A stretch of DNA of 64,000 nt from contig NZ_SCMK01000017.1 in the NCBI RefSeq assembly GCF_005503355.1, positions 1-64,000 on the forward strand. The letters are read 5' to 3'. Source of the DNA: Sphingomonas sp. 1F27F7B (GTDB lineage: Bacteria > Pseudomonadota > Alphaproteobacteria > Sphingomonadales > Sphingomonadaceae). The notes beneath the pieces are model-generated. The model worked only from the letters and a program-made list of their open reading frames with translations, made no database searches and was not told where the DNA came from. How positions within the stretch are numbered: position 1 is the stretch's first letter; the number at the start of each line of letters is the position of its first letter. The translations under genes were made by a program, and so were the position numbers. This document shows, in pieces, positions 6,945-15,506 of this stretch.

Positions 6945-8278
6945 GCGGCGGGCGGCACGGCGATGCCGCCCTCGATGAACGTCCGCAGCTTGTTGCGCAT
7001 CGTGCGCACCGAGATGCCCAGGATGTTCGAGGCGGAGGTGCGGTTGCCGTGGCAGCGCTCCAGCGTGCCCAGGATCAGCTCGCGCTCCACTTCCTCGACG
7101 GTGCGGCCGATCAGTCCGTCCACTTCGATCCGGTTCTCGGCGGTCGGCAGGGAGACGAGCGCCGCGAGCGGCGAACCGTCGGCGCGGGTCAGGTCCTCGG
7201 CCTCGATCCGCGAGCCATGGGCCAGCAGCGCGGCGCGGTGGATGCATTCCTTCAGCTCGCGGATATTGCCCGGCCAGCCATAGGCGCGCAGTACTGCGAT
7301 CGCATCCTCCGAGAGCGGGCGTGCCGCGAGCCCATCGGCCTGGGCGAACTGCTCGATGAACAGCCTGGCCAGCGCGGCGATGTCGTCGTCATGCTCGACC
7401 AGCGGCGGCACTTCGATGCGCGCCAGGCTCAACCGCACGAGGAGATCCTCGCGGAAGCTGCCCGCGTCTACCGCGCCCTCCAGGTCCATGCTGGTCGAGG
7501 CGATCAGCCGTGCGCCGAAGGGCACGTCCTCTTCGCCGCCGAGCCGGCGGAAGCGCTTCTCGATCAGCGCGGCGAGCAGCCGCGCCTGGGTGGCGGGAGC
7601 GAGCGTGCCCACTTCGCGCAGGAAGATCGTGCCGTCCCGCGCGCCTTCGAGCCGCCCGATGCGGCGTGCCGCTGCACCCGGAAAGGCATCGGCCTCGTGC
7701 CCGAACAGCTCGGATTCGAGCACGTCGGCGGCGACGCCGGCGCATTCGACCGAGACGATCGGATCCGGCCGGCCGGAAAGGCGGTGAATCTCGCGCGCCA
7801 TCATCTCCTTGCCGCTGCCCTTGCCGCCCGAGACGAGCACGGGCGCGCCGCTCGGCGCGACGGCGGCGGCGAGCGCCATGGCGCGATCGAGCACCGGGTG
7901 GCCGCCGATACGCACCTGCGCCTGGCGCTCCACCACCGAAGCGATGGCGGCCGCGATCAACTCGCGCTGCGGGGGCAGGGGCACATAGTCGCGGGCGCCT
8001 GCGCGGATCGCCGCCACCGCGCGCTCCGCCGGAGCGGAAATGCCGCAGGCCAGCACGGGCACGACGAAGCGCTCGCGGCGCAGGTCGTCCAGAAAGCCCA
8101 CTACATCCTCCAGCACGTCGATCATCACGAGATCGGCGCCCTGCTCGCGCAGCGCCTCCAGTGCGGGGGCGGGAGCGTCGGCCATGGTAACCTCCGCGCC
8201 GGCGCTCTGCGCCAGCTCCGCCGCTCGGCGGAACTCGCTGCCGGGCGCGCCGATCAGCAACATTCGGATCGGTCCCAT
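6941..8278 (-). CDS. flbD: FlbD-type flagellar transcriptional regulator with degenerate sigma-54 motifs
   Basis: Enhancer-binding-type regulator placed in the fliF operon as in Caulobacter. The layout is an atypical receiver (1-115, lacking the acidic pair after strand 1), an AAA+ domain (about 128-350) and a Fis-type helix-turn-helix (about 405-437). Walker A GGKGSGKE is at 151-158. The sigma-54 contact loop GAFTGA is replaced by DAFPGA (197-202) and Walker B reads TIFLREV (217-223), with Arg in place of the usual Asp. Together these cast doubt on ATP-driven sigma-54 activation. ATG 8278 is taken as the start; a TTG at 8284 overlaps the fliN stop. FliX, its known partner, is encoded at 18003. 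Confidence 0.88.
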   Translation of the reverse strand: MGPIRMLLIGAPGSEFRRAAELAQSAGAEVTMADAPAPALEALREQGADLVMIDVLEDVVGFLDDLRRERFVVPVLACGISAPAERAVAAIRAGARDYVPLPPQRELIAAAIASVVERQAQVRIGGHPVLDRAMALAAAVAPSGAPVLVSGGKGSGKEMMAREIHRLSGRPDPIVSVECAGVAADVLESELFGHEADAFPGAAARRIGRLEGARDGTIFLREVGTLAPATQARLLAALIEKRFRRLGGEEDVPFGARLIASTSMDLEGAVDAGSFREDLLVRLSLARIEVPPLVEHDDDIAALARLFIEQFAQADGLAARPLSEDAIAVLRAYGWPGNIRELKECIHRAALLAHGSRIEAEDLTRADGSPLAALVSLPTAENRIEVDGLIGRTVEEVERELILGTLERCHGNRTSASNILGISVRTMRNKLRTFIEGGIAVPPAA

Positions 8279-8280
8279 CG

Positions 8281-8631
8281 TCAATGCTCGGCCCGGACGA
8301 TCTCGGTGAGAGTCACGCCCAGCGCATTGTCGATCAGCACGACTTCGCCGCGGGCGATCAGCCGGTCGTTGACGAAGATGTCCACGGGCTCGCCGACGCG
8401 GCGGTCGAGCTCGACCACGGTGCCGGCACCCAAATGGAGCAGCTCGCCGATCGGCATGCGGGCACGGCCCAGCACCGCCTGTACCCGCACCGGGACGTCA
8501 TGGACGGCTTCGAGGCCTTCGCCGCCATGGTGCGGCTCGGCGCCGCCCTGGTTGTCGAAATCCTCGAACACGGGCGCGGGCTGGTCGGTCGCCGGATCGG
8601 TGGGAATGATGTCGTGGGGTTCGGTGTCCAT
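8281..8631 (-). CDS. fliN: Flagellar motor switch protein FliN (copy 1)
   Basis: Part of the cytoplasmic C ring that governs rotation direction and helps dock the export ATPase. The 116-residue protein has an acidic N-terminal extension (1-45) and the SpoA/FliN core (VRVQAVLGRARMPIGELLHL, then NDRLIARGEVVLIDNALGV). It sits 10 bases after fliF and is followed immediately by flbD, which supports one operon. A second, shorter FliN-like protein is encoded at 23354-23590. No fliM was found in the window. Confidence 0.93.
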   Translation of the reverse strand: MDTEPHDIIPTDPATDQPAPVFEDFDNQGGAEPHHGGEGLEAVHDVPVRVQAVLGRARMPIGELLHLGAGTVVELDRRVGEPVDIFVNDRLIARGEVVLIDNALGVTLTEIVRAEH

Positions 8632-8641
8632 GGGTCTGATC

Positions 8642-10252
8642 CTATGCGTTCATCCACTGACGGATCACCGAGGCCGCCTCGGGCGGGCTGGCGGCGATCG
8701 CGTCTCCGATGCGCTTGAGCGCGGAGAGCTTGATGCGGCCGTCGACCTGGGCGAGCGCGATCTCCTGATCGAGCTGCGGCACGTCGGACGGCGTCATCGC
8801 TTCGAGCTGGGCCATCGCGTCCACGTCGCCGTCCGCGGCGCGCTCGGCGAGTGCGAGCATCTCGGGCGAATGGGTGGGCAGCGCGGCCGGGGCCTCGGCC
8901 ATTTCCGCCGAAGCGGGCACGGGCCTGGGCCTCAGCATGCGCAGCGCGAGGAGGCCGACGGCGCCGATCACCACGAGCTGGAGCAGGCCCCAGATCCGGT
9001 CCATCGGCAGCGACGAGAGGAAGCTGCCGGTCGCGTCGGCGGGCGCGTCGCCGGTATTGAACTTCATGCTCTCGACGACGACGCTGTCACCGCGCTGGGT
9101 GTCGGCGCCCACGGCATTCTCGACGAGGCGCTGGAGCCGGTCGATCTGCGGCTGGGGCAGGCCCTTGTCGCCGCCATCGACCATCACCGCGACGCTGAGG
9201 CGGGTCACCTTGCCCGGGGTGCGGACGGTGACCGTCTTGGTCGAGCTGTTATCGTAGGTCGTGTCTTCCGAATTCTGGTTGCTGCCCGACTGGCGCGAGG
9301 TGCCGGGCGTGTTGGCGGCGGCGGTCTGCGCGGCGGGTAGCTGGTTGGCGACCGAGGCGGTCTGCGCGCCGGCATCGGTCTCGCGGTTCTGCTCGCCGGT
9401 CTCCACGCTCACCTGGCGGGAGATCACCTGCTTGTCGGGATCGAAGACGTGCGATTCCTCGCGCGACTGGTCGCGGTCGATCTGGGCGGAGACTTCGGCG
9501 CGGACCTTGCCCTGGCCGACGATCGGCTCGAGCAGCGATTCGATCTCGTCGCGCAGCTTGCCTTCCACTGCCTGCTGGCGCTGGTCTGCGTCGCCGGCGC
9601 TGGCGGTGCTGGGGTCGCCGGCCCGGGCGAGCAGCGCGCCGGTCTGGTCGACGACCGAGACGGCGTCGGGCGAAAGCTCGGGCACCGAGGAGGAGACGAG
9701 ATAGCGGATCGAGGCGACGGTTTCGCTCGGGATGCGGCCGCGCGTCTTCACGGTCACCGCCGCAGTGGCCTTGCGGCTCTCCTCGGCGAACATGGCGCGT
9801 TCGGGCATCACGATGTGCACGCGCGCGCCGGTGACGTTCTGGATGGTCTGGATCGACTTGGCCAGCTCGCCTTCGATCGCGCGCGTCTCGTTCATCTTGG
9901 CGCGGCTGGCGGAGACGCCGAACGGCTGCTCCTGATCGAGCACTTCATAGCCGATCTTGCCGCCCAGCTTCTCGCCGGCCAGGCTCATGCGCAGCTCGGC
10001 CAGCTTGTCCTGCGGCGCCATGATCGAAGTGCCGTCGGCCGAGAGCTGGAAGGCGATGTTCTGCGCCTTGAGCTTCTCGCTGATCGCCGAAGCGGCCGAG
10101 GGATCGAGATCGGTGTAGAGGAAACCCATGCTCTGGTTCGAGCCGCGGGTGGCGACGAAGGCGAGGGCAGCGAGCAGCGCGAACGCCACTCCTCCCATCA
10201 GCATCAGCCGCTTGGGGCCGATCTGGCCCACCAGGTTCTTGATCGCTTCCAA
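8642..10252 (-). CDS. fliF: Flagellar MS-ring protein FliF
   Basis: Forms the membrane/supramembrane ring on which the C ring and export gate assemble. The 536-residue protein has an N-terminal membrane segment (about 17-35), the conserved FLYTDLDPSAA and QEQPFGVSASRAKMNETRAIEGEL blocks of the YscJ/FliF family, a low-complexity periplasmic region (about 290-345), a second membrane segment (about 422-442) and a C-terminal cytoplasmic tail that binds FliG. ATG at 10252 lies 41 bases downstream of the predicted transcription start. It is first in the fliF-fliN-flbD-flhA operon. Confidence 0.97.
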   Translation of the reverse strand: MEAIKNLVGQIGPKRLMLMGGVAFALLAALAFVATRGSNQSMGFLYTDLDPSAASAISEKLKAQNIAFQLSADGTSIMAPQDKLAELRMSLAGEKLGGKIGYEVLDQEQPFGVSASRAKMNETRAIEGELAKSIQTIQNVTGARVHIVMPERAMFAEESRKATAAVTVKTRGRIPSETVASIRYLVSSSVPELSPDAVSVVDQTGALLARAGDPSTASAGDADQRQQAVEGKLRDEIESLLEPIVGQGKVRAEVSAQIDRDQSREESHVFDPDKQVISRQVSVETGEQNRETDAGAQTASVANQLPAAQTAAANTPGTSRQSGSNQNSEDTTYDNSSTKTVTVRTPGKVTRLSVAVMVDGGDKGLPQPQIDRLQRLVENAVGADTQRGDSVVVESMKFNTGDAPADATGSFLSSLPMDRIWGLLQLVVIGAVGLLALRMLRPRPVPASAEMAEAPAALPTHSPEMLALAERAADGDVDAMAQLEAMTPSDVPQLDQEIALAQVDGRIKLSALKRIGDAIAASPPEAASVIRQWMNA

Positions 10253-10299
10253 TGTCGCCCCGTTCGATGGAACTGGCGGGGCGGATGCCCCTTGCGATC

Positions 10300-10307
10300 A
10301 TTATAGA
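10300..10307 (-). promoter_or_regulatory. CTCTATAAT box of fliF operon
   Basis: TATAAT (10305 down to 10300) preceded by GCCCCTC, 48 bases before the fliF ATG. It shows that fliF-fliN-flbD-flhA has its own start separate from fliG-fliH. Confidence 0.6.
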
Positions 10308-10388
10308 GGGGCGGGGAGGGCGGCAGTTTTTGCCGGGGGAAATTTTTGCCTAGTGGGTTGAGCGGACTGGCCTTTCCCGGAATCAAGG

Positions 10389-10409
10389 CCCCTCCCTGAA
10401 AGGGAGGGG
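10389..10409. repeat. GC-rich hairpin between fliH and fliF
   Basis: Nine-base-pair stem CCCCTCCCT (10389-10397) with 10401-10409 and a 3-nt loop, directly after the fliH stop. It lacks a T-run, so it may be a weak terminator or a REP-type palindrome. Confidence 0.5.
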
Positions 10410-10417
10410 GATTCGGG

Positions 10418-11080
10418 TCATCCCGCCTTGAGCAGCGTCTCGAGCTCGTTCAGCACCGCTTCGCGGCGCGCGGCGGCGTCGAGTGCCAGGCCGCCTTCCT
10501 CCCAGCCGATACGGGCGTCGCCCACCGGGATGGTTTCGTCGGGCACCACGATCAGGTTGAGCTTGCGGCGGTCGCGCGACTGGCGGTCGGCGATGCGGCC
10601 CTCGATGTCTTCCAGCAGATCCGGGTGCACGCGCACCTGCAGCTCGGTGCCGCGCGCGACCTGGCCGAGGGCCCGTCCGATCGCTTCGTCGATCGCGGTG
10701 CCTGGCGCCACTTCGAGTGCGCGGCCGGCGATCAGATCGGCAGCGGCGAGCGCGACTTCGGCGGCCTCGCCGGTCACGCGCTCCGAGACCTGGCCGAACT
10801 GCGCGTCGATGCCCTCGATCCCCGCCTGCAACGCATCGACCGCGCTGAGCAGCGCGACTTCGCGTTCCGTCCGCGCCTGGGCGAGCCCGGCCTCATAGCC
10901 TTGCGCGCGGGCGAGGGCGAGGGCCGATTCCTGCTCGGACCTGAGCAGCGCGAGCTCGGCGCGCAGCGTCGCCACTTCGAGCGCGGCGTCGGGTCCGATC
11001 GGGGCGCCCCGGCCCGGCGGCACGGCGAAGATACGGTCGAAGCCGAAGCGCTCGACATGGACATGGGCGTGCATGCTCAT
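10418..11080 (-). CDS. fliH: Flagellar assembly protein FliH
   Basis: Negative regulator and peripheral-stalk partner of the flagellar ATPase FliI. The 220-residue protein has a long alpha-helical, Ala/Glu-rich central segment (about 35-110) and a C-terminal FliH/YscL domain with VHPDLLEDIEGRI and DARIGWEEGGLALDAAARREA. Start ATG 11080 is chosen because AAGGAG lies 8 bases upstream; an in-frame TTG at 11086 would be too close to it. It lies 12 bases after fliG in a fliG-fliH unit. FliI itself is not in the window. Confidence 0.88.
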   Translation of the reverse strand: MSMHAHVHVERFGFDRIFAVPPGRGAPIGPDAALEVATLRAELALLRSEQESALALARAQGYEAGLAQARTEREVALLSAVDALQAGIEGIDAQFGQVSERVTGEAAEVALAAADLIAGRALEVAPGTAIDEAIGRALGQVARGTELQVRVHPDLLEDIEGRIADRQSRDRRKLNLIVVPDETIPVGDARIGWEEGGLALDAAARREAVLNELETLLKAG

Positions 11081-11092
11081 CGGCAATGCTCC

Positions 11093-12127
11093 TTAGATGA
11101 TCATCGCATCGTCGGACTTGGGATCGACGAGCAGGATCTCGCCGCGGTCCGCCAGGTCCTTGGCCAGGCGCACCAGCGCCGACTGGGCTTCCTCGCAGTC
11201 GCGCGCACGCACCGGGCCCATGCCTGCCATGTCCTCGCGCAGCAGCTTCGAGGCGCGCTCGGTCATCGCGCCGAAGAACAGCTGCTTCAGGCTGTCCGGC
11301 GCGCCCTTCAGCGCCAGCGCCATCTGGCGCTTGTCGGCGTTGCGGACGATCGACGAGATCGCCGGCGGCAGCAGATTGCCCAGATCCTCGAAGGTGAACA
11401 TCAGCGCGCGGATCCGCTCGGCGCTCTCCGGCGCACGGTTGTCGAGCGCGGTGAGCATCGCTTCCTCGGTCGAGCGGTCGAGCGAATTGAACAGCTCGGC
11501 CATCGCCTCGTGCGGATCGCGCTTCTGCGAGCGCGAGAGGTTGGTCATGAACTCGGTCTTGAGCGTCTGCTCGACCTGGTTGATCACGTCCTTCTGCACC
11601 GTCTCCATGCGCAGCATCCGCATGATCACGTCGACCGAGAAGTCGCGCGGCAGCTCGGAGAGCACGCGCGCGGCATGATCGGGGCGCAGCTTGGAGAGGA
11701 TCACCGCCACGGTCTGCGGATATTCGTGCTTCAGCGCCCCGGCGAGCACGGATTCGCTGACGTTGGAGAGCTTGTCCCACATCGTCCGGCCGGAGGGGCC
11801 ACGGATGTCCTCCATGATCTCCTTCACCTTGTCGCCGGGCAGGATGCCGGCGAGCAGGCGCTCGGTGGTCTCGTAGCTGCCGTGCAGCGTCGCCATCGAG
11901 GCGACTTCGCTGGTGAACTGGACGAGCAGATGCTCCACCACCTGGGCCGGGATGCGGCCCAGGCCGGCGATGGTCGAGGACAGTTCCTTCACTTCGTCGG
12001 TGGAGAGCTGCTCCCAGATCGGCGCGCCATGATCCTTGCCCAGCGCCAGCATCAGGGCGGCGGCGCGCTGCGAGCCGCTGTAGCGCTTCAGTTCGGGCGG
12101 TTCTGCGATCTGCGCCATCACGGACAT
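11093..12127 (-). CDS. fliG: Flagellar motor switch protein FliG
   Basis: C-ring protein that contacts the stator and generates torque. About 344 residues, with the three FliG domains: N-terminal (RAAALMLALGKDHG), middle and the C-terminal torque domain with MFTFEDLGNL and the charged helix SSIVRNADKRQMALALKGAPDSL split over adjacent turns. The reading frame extends further upstream, but ATG 12127 matches the family length and follows GAGGGAAAC. The first transcript base is predicted near 12185 from the box at 12192. Operon: fliG-fliH. Confidence 0.95.
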   Translation of the reverse strand: MSVMAQIAEPPELKRYSGSQRAAALMLALGKDHGAPIWEQLSTDEVKELSSTIAGLGRIPAQVVEHLLVQFTSEVASMATLHGSYETTERLLAGILPGDKVKEIMEDIRGPSGRTMWDKLSNVSESVLAGALKHEYPQTVAVILSKLRPDHAARVLSELPRDFSVDVIMRMLRMETVQKDVINQVEQTLKTEFMTNLSRSQKRDPHEAMAELFNSLDRSTEEAMLTALDNRAPESAERIRALMFTFEDLGNLLPPAISSIVRNADKRQMALALKGAPDSLKQLFFGAMTERASKLLREDMAGMGPVRARDCEEAQSALVRLAKDLADRGEILLVDPKSDDAMII

Positions 12128-12190
12128 GCTTTTTCGTTTCCCTCGCGAAAAAATTGCGGCCGCGCGCACGGGCGGGGGCCGCTGTCCCTC

Positions 12191-12200
12191 TATTATAGGA
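12191..12200. promoter_or_regulatory. Shared near-palindromic -10-like box between fliG and the FlaEY-like gene
   Basis: On the minus strand it reads CTCC-TATAAT (12197 down to 12192) for fliG. On the plus strand it reads CTC-TATTAT (12191-12196) for the FlaEY-like gene starting at 12225. One AT-rich core may serve both directions. Confidence 0.5.
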
Positions 12201-12224
12201 GCAAGGGAGGCAGGGCGGATCGCG

Positions 12225-15008
12225 ATGACGGTTAATTTATCTGGAAACCTGATCGGCTTGAGCATCCTGACGGGCTCGAGCTCGACCATGACCTCGGCGG
12301 TCTCGACCATCGCCTATGACAGCAAGGCCGTGCGCACGGCCAAGGCGCAATTCACCACCGCGGCCACCGTCGCGCCGTGGAAGAGCAGCGACGCGCTGCC
12401 GGTCAACGCCAGTCAGGTCGCTGCGATCACTGCGCTGCGCTCGATCATCACGCCCGCCACCACCGACGGCAACGGCACGTTCCTGCCCAAGGACGTCCAG
12501 ACCAGCTTCACTGCCTATCAGGCGCTAGACAAGCTGCGCGTGCTGGCGGAGACGGCGAGTGCCAAGACCACGTCCGACGCGCAGCGCGCCCAGTTGCAGA
12601 AGACTTTCCTCAAGGGGCTGGACGATCTCCAGTCCTATCTCGGCACCGCGCCCTCGGACCTGGTGAAGCTCGCCTATGGCAAGCCTTCGTCCAGCGTCAC
12701 CTCGAACAAGCTCGCCGCCACCAATGTCTACGAGACGGAGGGCAAGGGCCTCGTCAAGATCCGCAGCGATGCGATCCCCGGCCTCACCGGCACCGAGCAA
12801 TTCTCGATCACGCTGAGCAAGCCCGGCACCGCCGCGCAGACGGTCACCATCGATCTCGCGCAGGGCGCGCAGCCGCCCACGCTCGACTCGGTCGCCGCCC
12901 AGTTCAACGCCGCGATCGCCTCGATCCCCAATCTTAACACCAACGGCACGCCCCAGCTCGACGCCAACGGCAATGTCGTGCCGCGCTGGAAGTCGACCTT
13001 CAAGGTGACCAACGAGGGCGGGAAATGGGGCTTCACTCTCTCGAACCCCACCGGCATCGAGCAGGTCACGCTCGACCAGACCAACGCCAAGGACGCGCTG
13101 GTCGTCGCCACCGGCCAGACCGCGCTCGATGCGCCGAGCTCCACCCAGCTCTTCCGGTTCGACGATCCGGCGGGCGATAACACCCGCGTGGCGATGGGCA
13201 CGATCCAGGCGCTTGACCGCCAGGCGACCGCGCAGAACGTCGCCGCCGGCAAGACGATAACGACCACCTCGACCACGACCGACCTCGACGGCAAGGTGAA
13301 GACGGTCAAGACGTCGACCAGCAACGTCTATGCCAATACCGATGCCGCCGCGGTGGTCACCGACGCGCAGGGCAACAGCTATATCGTCGGTACCACCAAG
13401 GGCGATCTCGGCGCCAATTTGTCGGACGGCGACAACAATCTGTTCCTCACCAAGGTGGACGGCGCGGGCAATGTCGTGTGGCAGCGCGGCCTCGGCGCCA
13501 CCGGCTCGTCGACCGGCGCGGCGGTTAGCCTGGGCCCCGATGGCAGCATCGTCGTCGCGGGCACGGTCACCGGCAGCTTCGGCGGCGCTTCCACCGACGG
13601 CGATATGGTCGTCGCCAAATATGCGGCGAACGGCGACGAGAAATTCTCCACCGTGATCCGCTCGGCCGGCACCGATGTCGCCAAGGCAGTCGCGGTCGGT
13701 GCCGACGGCTCGGTCTATGTCGGCGGCCGCATCGCCGCCGGCAATGACGGTTTCGTCGCGCGCATCGACGCAAGCGGCAAGATCGCCGAGCGTCGCACCC
13801 TGGCCGGCCCGGGCAGCGACAGCGTCAACGCGCTCGCCATCGATGATGACGGCAATGTCCTGGCGCTCGTCTCGCATGACGGCAATGCGGAACTCCGCAA
13901 GCTCCAGGGCTCGTCGCTCGCCACCGACATGGGCAGCCTGAGCCTCGGCACCGCCGATGCCCGCGTCATCGCCATCGCCGACGACGGCACGATCGCGGTG
14001 GGCGGCGCGACCTCGACGGCGCTCTCGGGCGCGCAGGTCAACGGCATCAGCGGCAATCGTGACGGCTTCGTCACCAGGATCGACGCCGGCCTGGCCAACG
14101 CCAGCACCACCTATCTCGGCTCCTCGGCCGACGACCAGGTCGACAGCATCGCCTTCATGAACGGCGAGCTCTATGCCGGCGGCCGTACCACCGGCGACCT
14201 GGCGGCGCCGCGCCGCGGCCCGACGGACGGTTTCGTCGCGCGCATCGACACCGCGACCGGCGCCGTGCAGAACACTACCCAGTTCGGCCAGGCGCTGCTG
14301 CGCACCGAGCCGGTCCGCATCGCCGCTGATACGGGCGGCGCCAGCGCGGTCTCGGCGCTGGGCTATGGGCGCGGCACGATCAATGCGGTCGCCTCGAGCA
14401 AGGTGACGACGCAGACCGGGCTCAAGGCGGGCGACTATTTCTCGTTCAAGGCCGATGACGGCGCGGTCCGCAAGCTCACCGTCCTTGCCGACGATACGCT
14501 TCAGTCGATCGCCACGCGGATGCAGGGCATGCTCGGCGCGTCCAAGGCGACCGTCACCGCGACTGCGGTCGACGGCGTCCAGCAACTGCGCATCACGATG
14601 AAGTCGGGGCATCAGCTCCAACTCCTCGCGGGCACCGGCGACAGCGATGCGCTCGCCAAGCTCGGCATGGAGCCGCAGCGCATCTCAAGCCCGGCGCCGG
14701 TATCGAGCAACGCACCCAAGGTGCGTCCGGGCGGCAGCTTCGGCCTCGATCTGGGCGAGGGGCTCAGCCTGTCCACGGCGGACATGGCCAAGACCGCGCT
14801 CGGCAAGATCAAGGACGCGATCTCGATGTCGCAGACTGCCTATCGCTCGCTCTATTGGGACGACACCAAGGCGAAGATGGTCGACGGCAGCAAGAAGAAC
14901 TCGGCGACCGGCACCGAGAGCACCGCGATCGTGAACGCGCAGCTCGCCAATTATCAGGCGGCGCTCGCGCGCCTGACCAGCTCCACGCCTTCCACGTACG
15001 GATTTTGA
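12225..15008 (+). CDS. Large FlaEY-like flagellar protein with repeat (propeller-like) centre
   Basis: A 927-residue protein without signal peptide, starting at ATG 12225 after AGGGAGG. The N-terminal third (1-350) resembles alphaproteobacterial flagellin/hook-associated proteins. The centre (about 370-690) has at least five imperfect repeats built around G-D/N-x-F-V-A/T-R/K-I-D and D-G-S-V-Y-V-G-G motifs, as in SBBP or beta-propeller repeats. The C-terminal 200 residues again look flagellin-like and helical, ending in a stretch of polar helices. Position (before flgB, divergent from fliG) and size recall the Caulobacter regulatory protein FlaEY; homology is judged by eye. It is followed by flgB after 3 bases, so the two are co-transcribed. 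Confidence 0.65.
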   Translation: MTVNLSGNLIGLSILTGSSSTMTSAVSTIAYDSKAVRTAKAQFTTAATVAPWKSSDALPVNASQVAAITALRSIITPATTDGNGTFLPKDVQTSFTAYQALDKLRVLAETASAKTTSDAQRAQLQKTFLKGLDDLQSYLGTAPSDLVKLAYGKPSSSVTSNKLAATNVYETEGKGLVKIRSDAIPGLTGTEQFSITLSKPGTAAQTVTIDLAQGAQPPTLDSVAAQFNAAIASIPNLNTNGTPQLDANGNVVPRWKSTFKVTNEGGKWGFTLSNPTGIEQVTLDQTNAKDALVVATGQTALDAPSSTQLFRFDDPAGDNTRVAMGTIQALDRQATAQNVAAGKTITTTSTTTDLDGKVKTVKTSTSNVYANTDAAAVVTDAQGNSYIVGTTKGDLGANLSDGDNNLFLTKVDGAGNVVWQRGLGATGSSTGAAVSLGPDGSIVVAGTVTGSFGGASTDGDMVVAKYAANGDEKFSTVIRSAGTDVAKAVAVGADGSVYVGGRIAAGNDGFVARIDASGKIAERRTLAGPGSDSVNALAIDDDGNVLALVSHDGNAELRKLQGSSLATDMGSLSLGTADARVIAIADDGTIAVGGATSTALSGAQVNGISGNRDGFVTRIDAGLANASTTYLGSSADDQVDSIAFMNGELYAGGRTTGDLAAPRRGPTDGFVARIDTATGAVQNTTQFGQALLRTEPVRIAADTGGASAVSALGYGRGTINAVASSKVTTQTGLKAGDYFSFKADDGAVRKLTVLADDTLQSIATRMQGMLGASKATVTATAVDGVQQLRITMKSGHQLQLLAGTGDSDALAKLGMEPQRISSPAPVSSNAPKVRPGGSFGLDLGEGLSLSTADMAKTALGKIKDAISMSQTAYRSLYWDDTKAKMVDGSKKNSATGTESTAIVNAQLANYQAALARLTSSTPSTYGF

Positions 15009-15011
15009 TCC

Positions 15012-15428
15012 ATGGACATGCCCCCGATCCTTTCCGGCATCCGCCGTCAGATGGATACGCTCTCCGATCGCCAGCGCGTGATCGCCCAGAACATCGCCAA
15101 TAGCGAAACCCCGGGCTTCAAGGCGCGAACCGTCGAGGATGCCGATTTCTCCGACCTGCTCGGCAGCACCAGCACGGGCAGCATCCGCGTTGCCAAGCCG
15201 CGGGTCGAGCTGACCGCCGGCATGAAGGGCCTGGGCGCGATCCAGCCGGCGGGCGCCGGGATCGTGCTGGACAAGGACATCAGCGAGACCAAGCCCGACG
15301 GCAACAACGTCACGCTCGAGGACCAGCTGCTCAAGCTCGGCCAGGTCCAGGCGGATTTCAGCGCGATGACCAACCTCTACCGCAAGCAGCTGAGCATGCT
15401 GAAGACGGCGGTGGGGAAGGGCGGGTAG
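15012..15428 (+). CDS. flgB: Flagellar proximal rod protein FlgB
   Basis: Rod subunit next to the MS ring, exported by the flagellar apparatus. The 138-residue protein has the FlgB N-terminal helix with RQRVIAQNIANSETPGFKAR (about residues 17-36) and the C-terminal helix (KLGQVQADFSAMTNLYRKQL) of the rod family. It lies 3 bases after the FlaEY-like gene and is separated from its usual partner flgC, which is at 22830 on the other strand. The sequence directly downstream is the left arm of the DUF559 cassette, so the insertion probably lies at the end of this operon. Confidence 0.95.
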   Translation: MDMPPILSGIRRQMDTLSDRQRVIAQNIANSETPGFKARTVEDADFSDLLGSTSTGSIRVAKPRVELTAGMKGLGAIQPAGAGIVLDKDISETKPDGNNVTLEDQLLKLGQVQADFSAMTNLYRKQLSMLKTAVGKGG

Positions 15429-15447
15429 GTTCCTTCCTTCTCCTTAG

Positions 15448-15486
15448 CCCTCTTCCGCTTGCGGGAGAGGGTTGGGTGAGGGTGTG
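15448..15486. repeat. Left arm of 39-bp inverted repeat
   Basis: Matches the complement of 15857-15895 at 37 of 39 positions by eye. It contains its own hairpin (15448-15458 with 15461-15471) followed by GGGTTGGGTGAGGGTGTG. Confidence 0.9.
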
Positions 15487-15506
15487 AGGTGGGTCACTCT
15501 GCCCGA

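Noticed and set aside
4681-6978. A 765-codon open frame on the plus strand across flhA, and many similar long antisense frames (for example 7049-9340, 46892-49501, 54224-57463)
   Set aside because: They are shadows of real genes caused by high GC content: composition is Arg/Gly/His-rich, no ribosome sites are seen, and the opposite strands encode clear conserved proteins.
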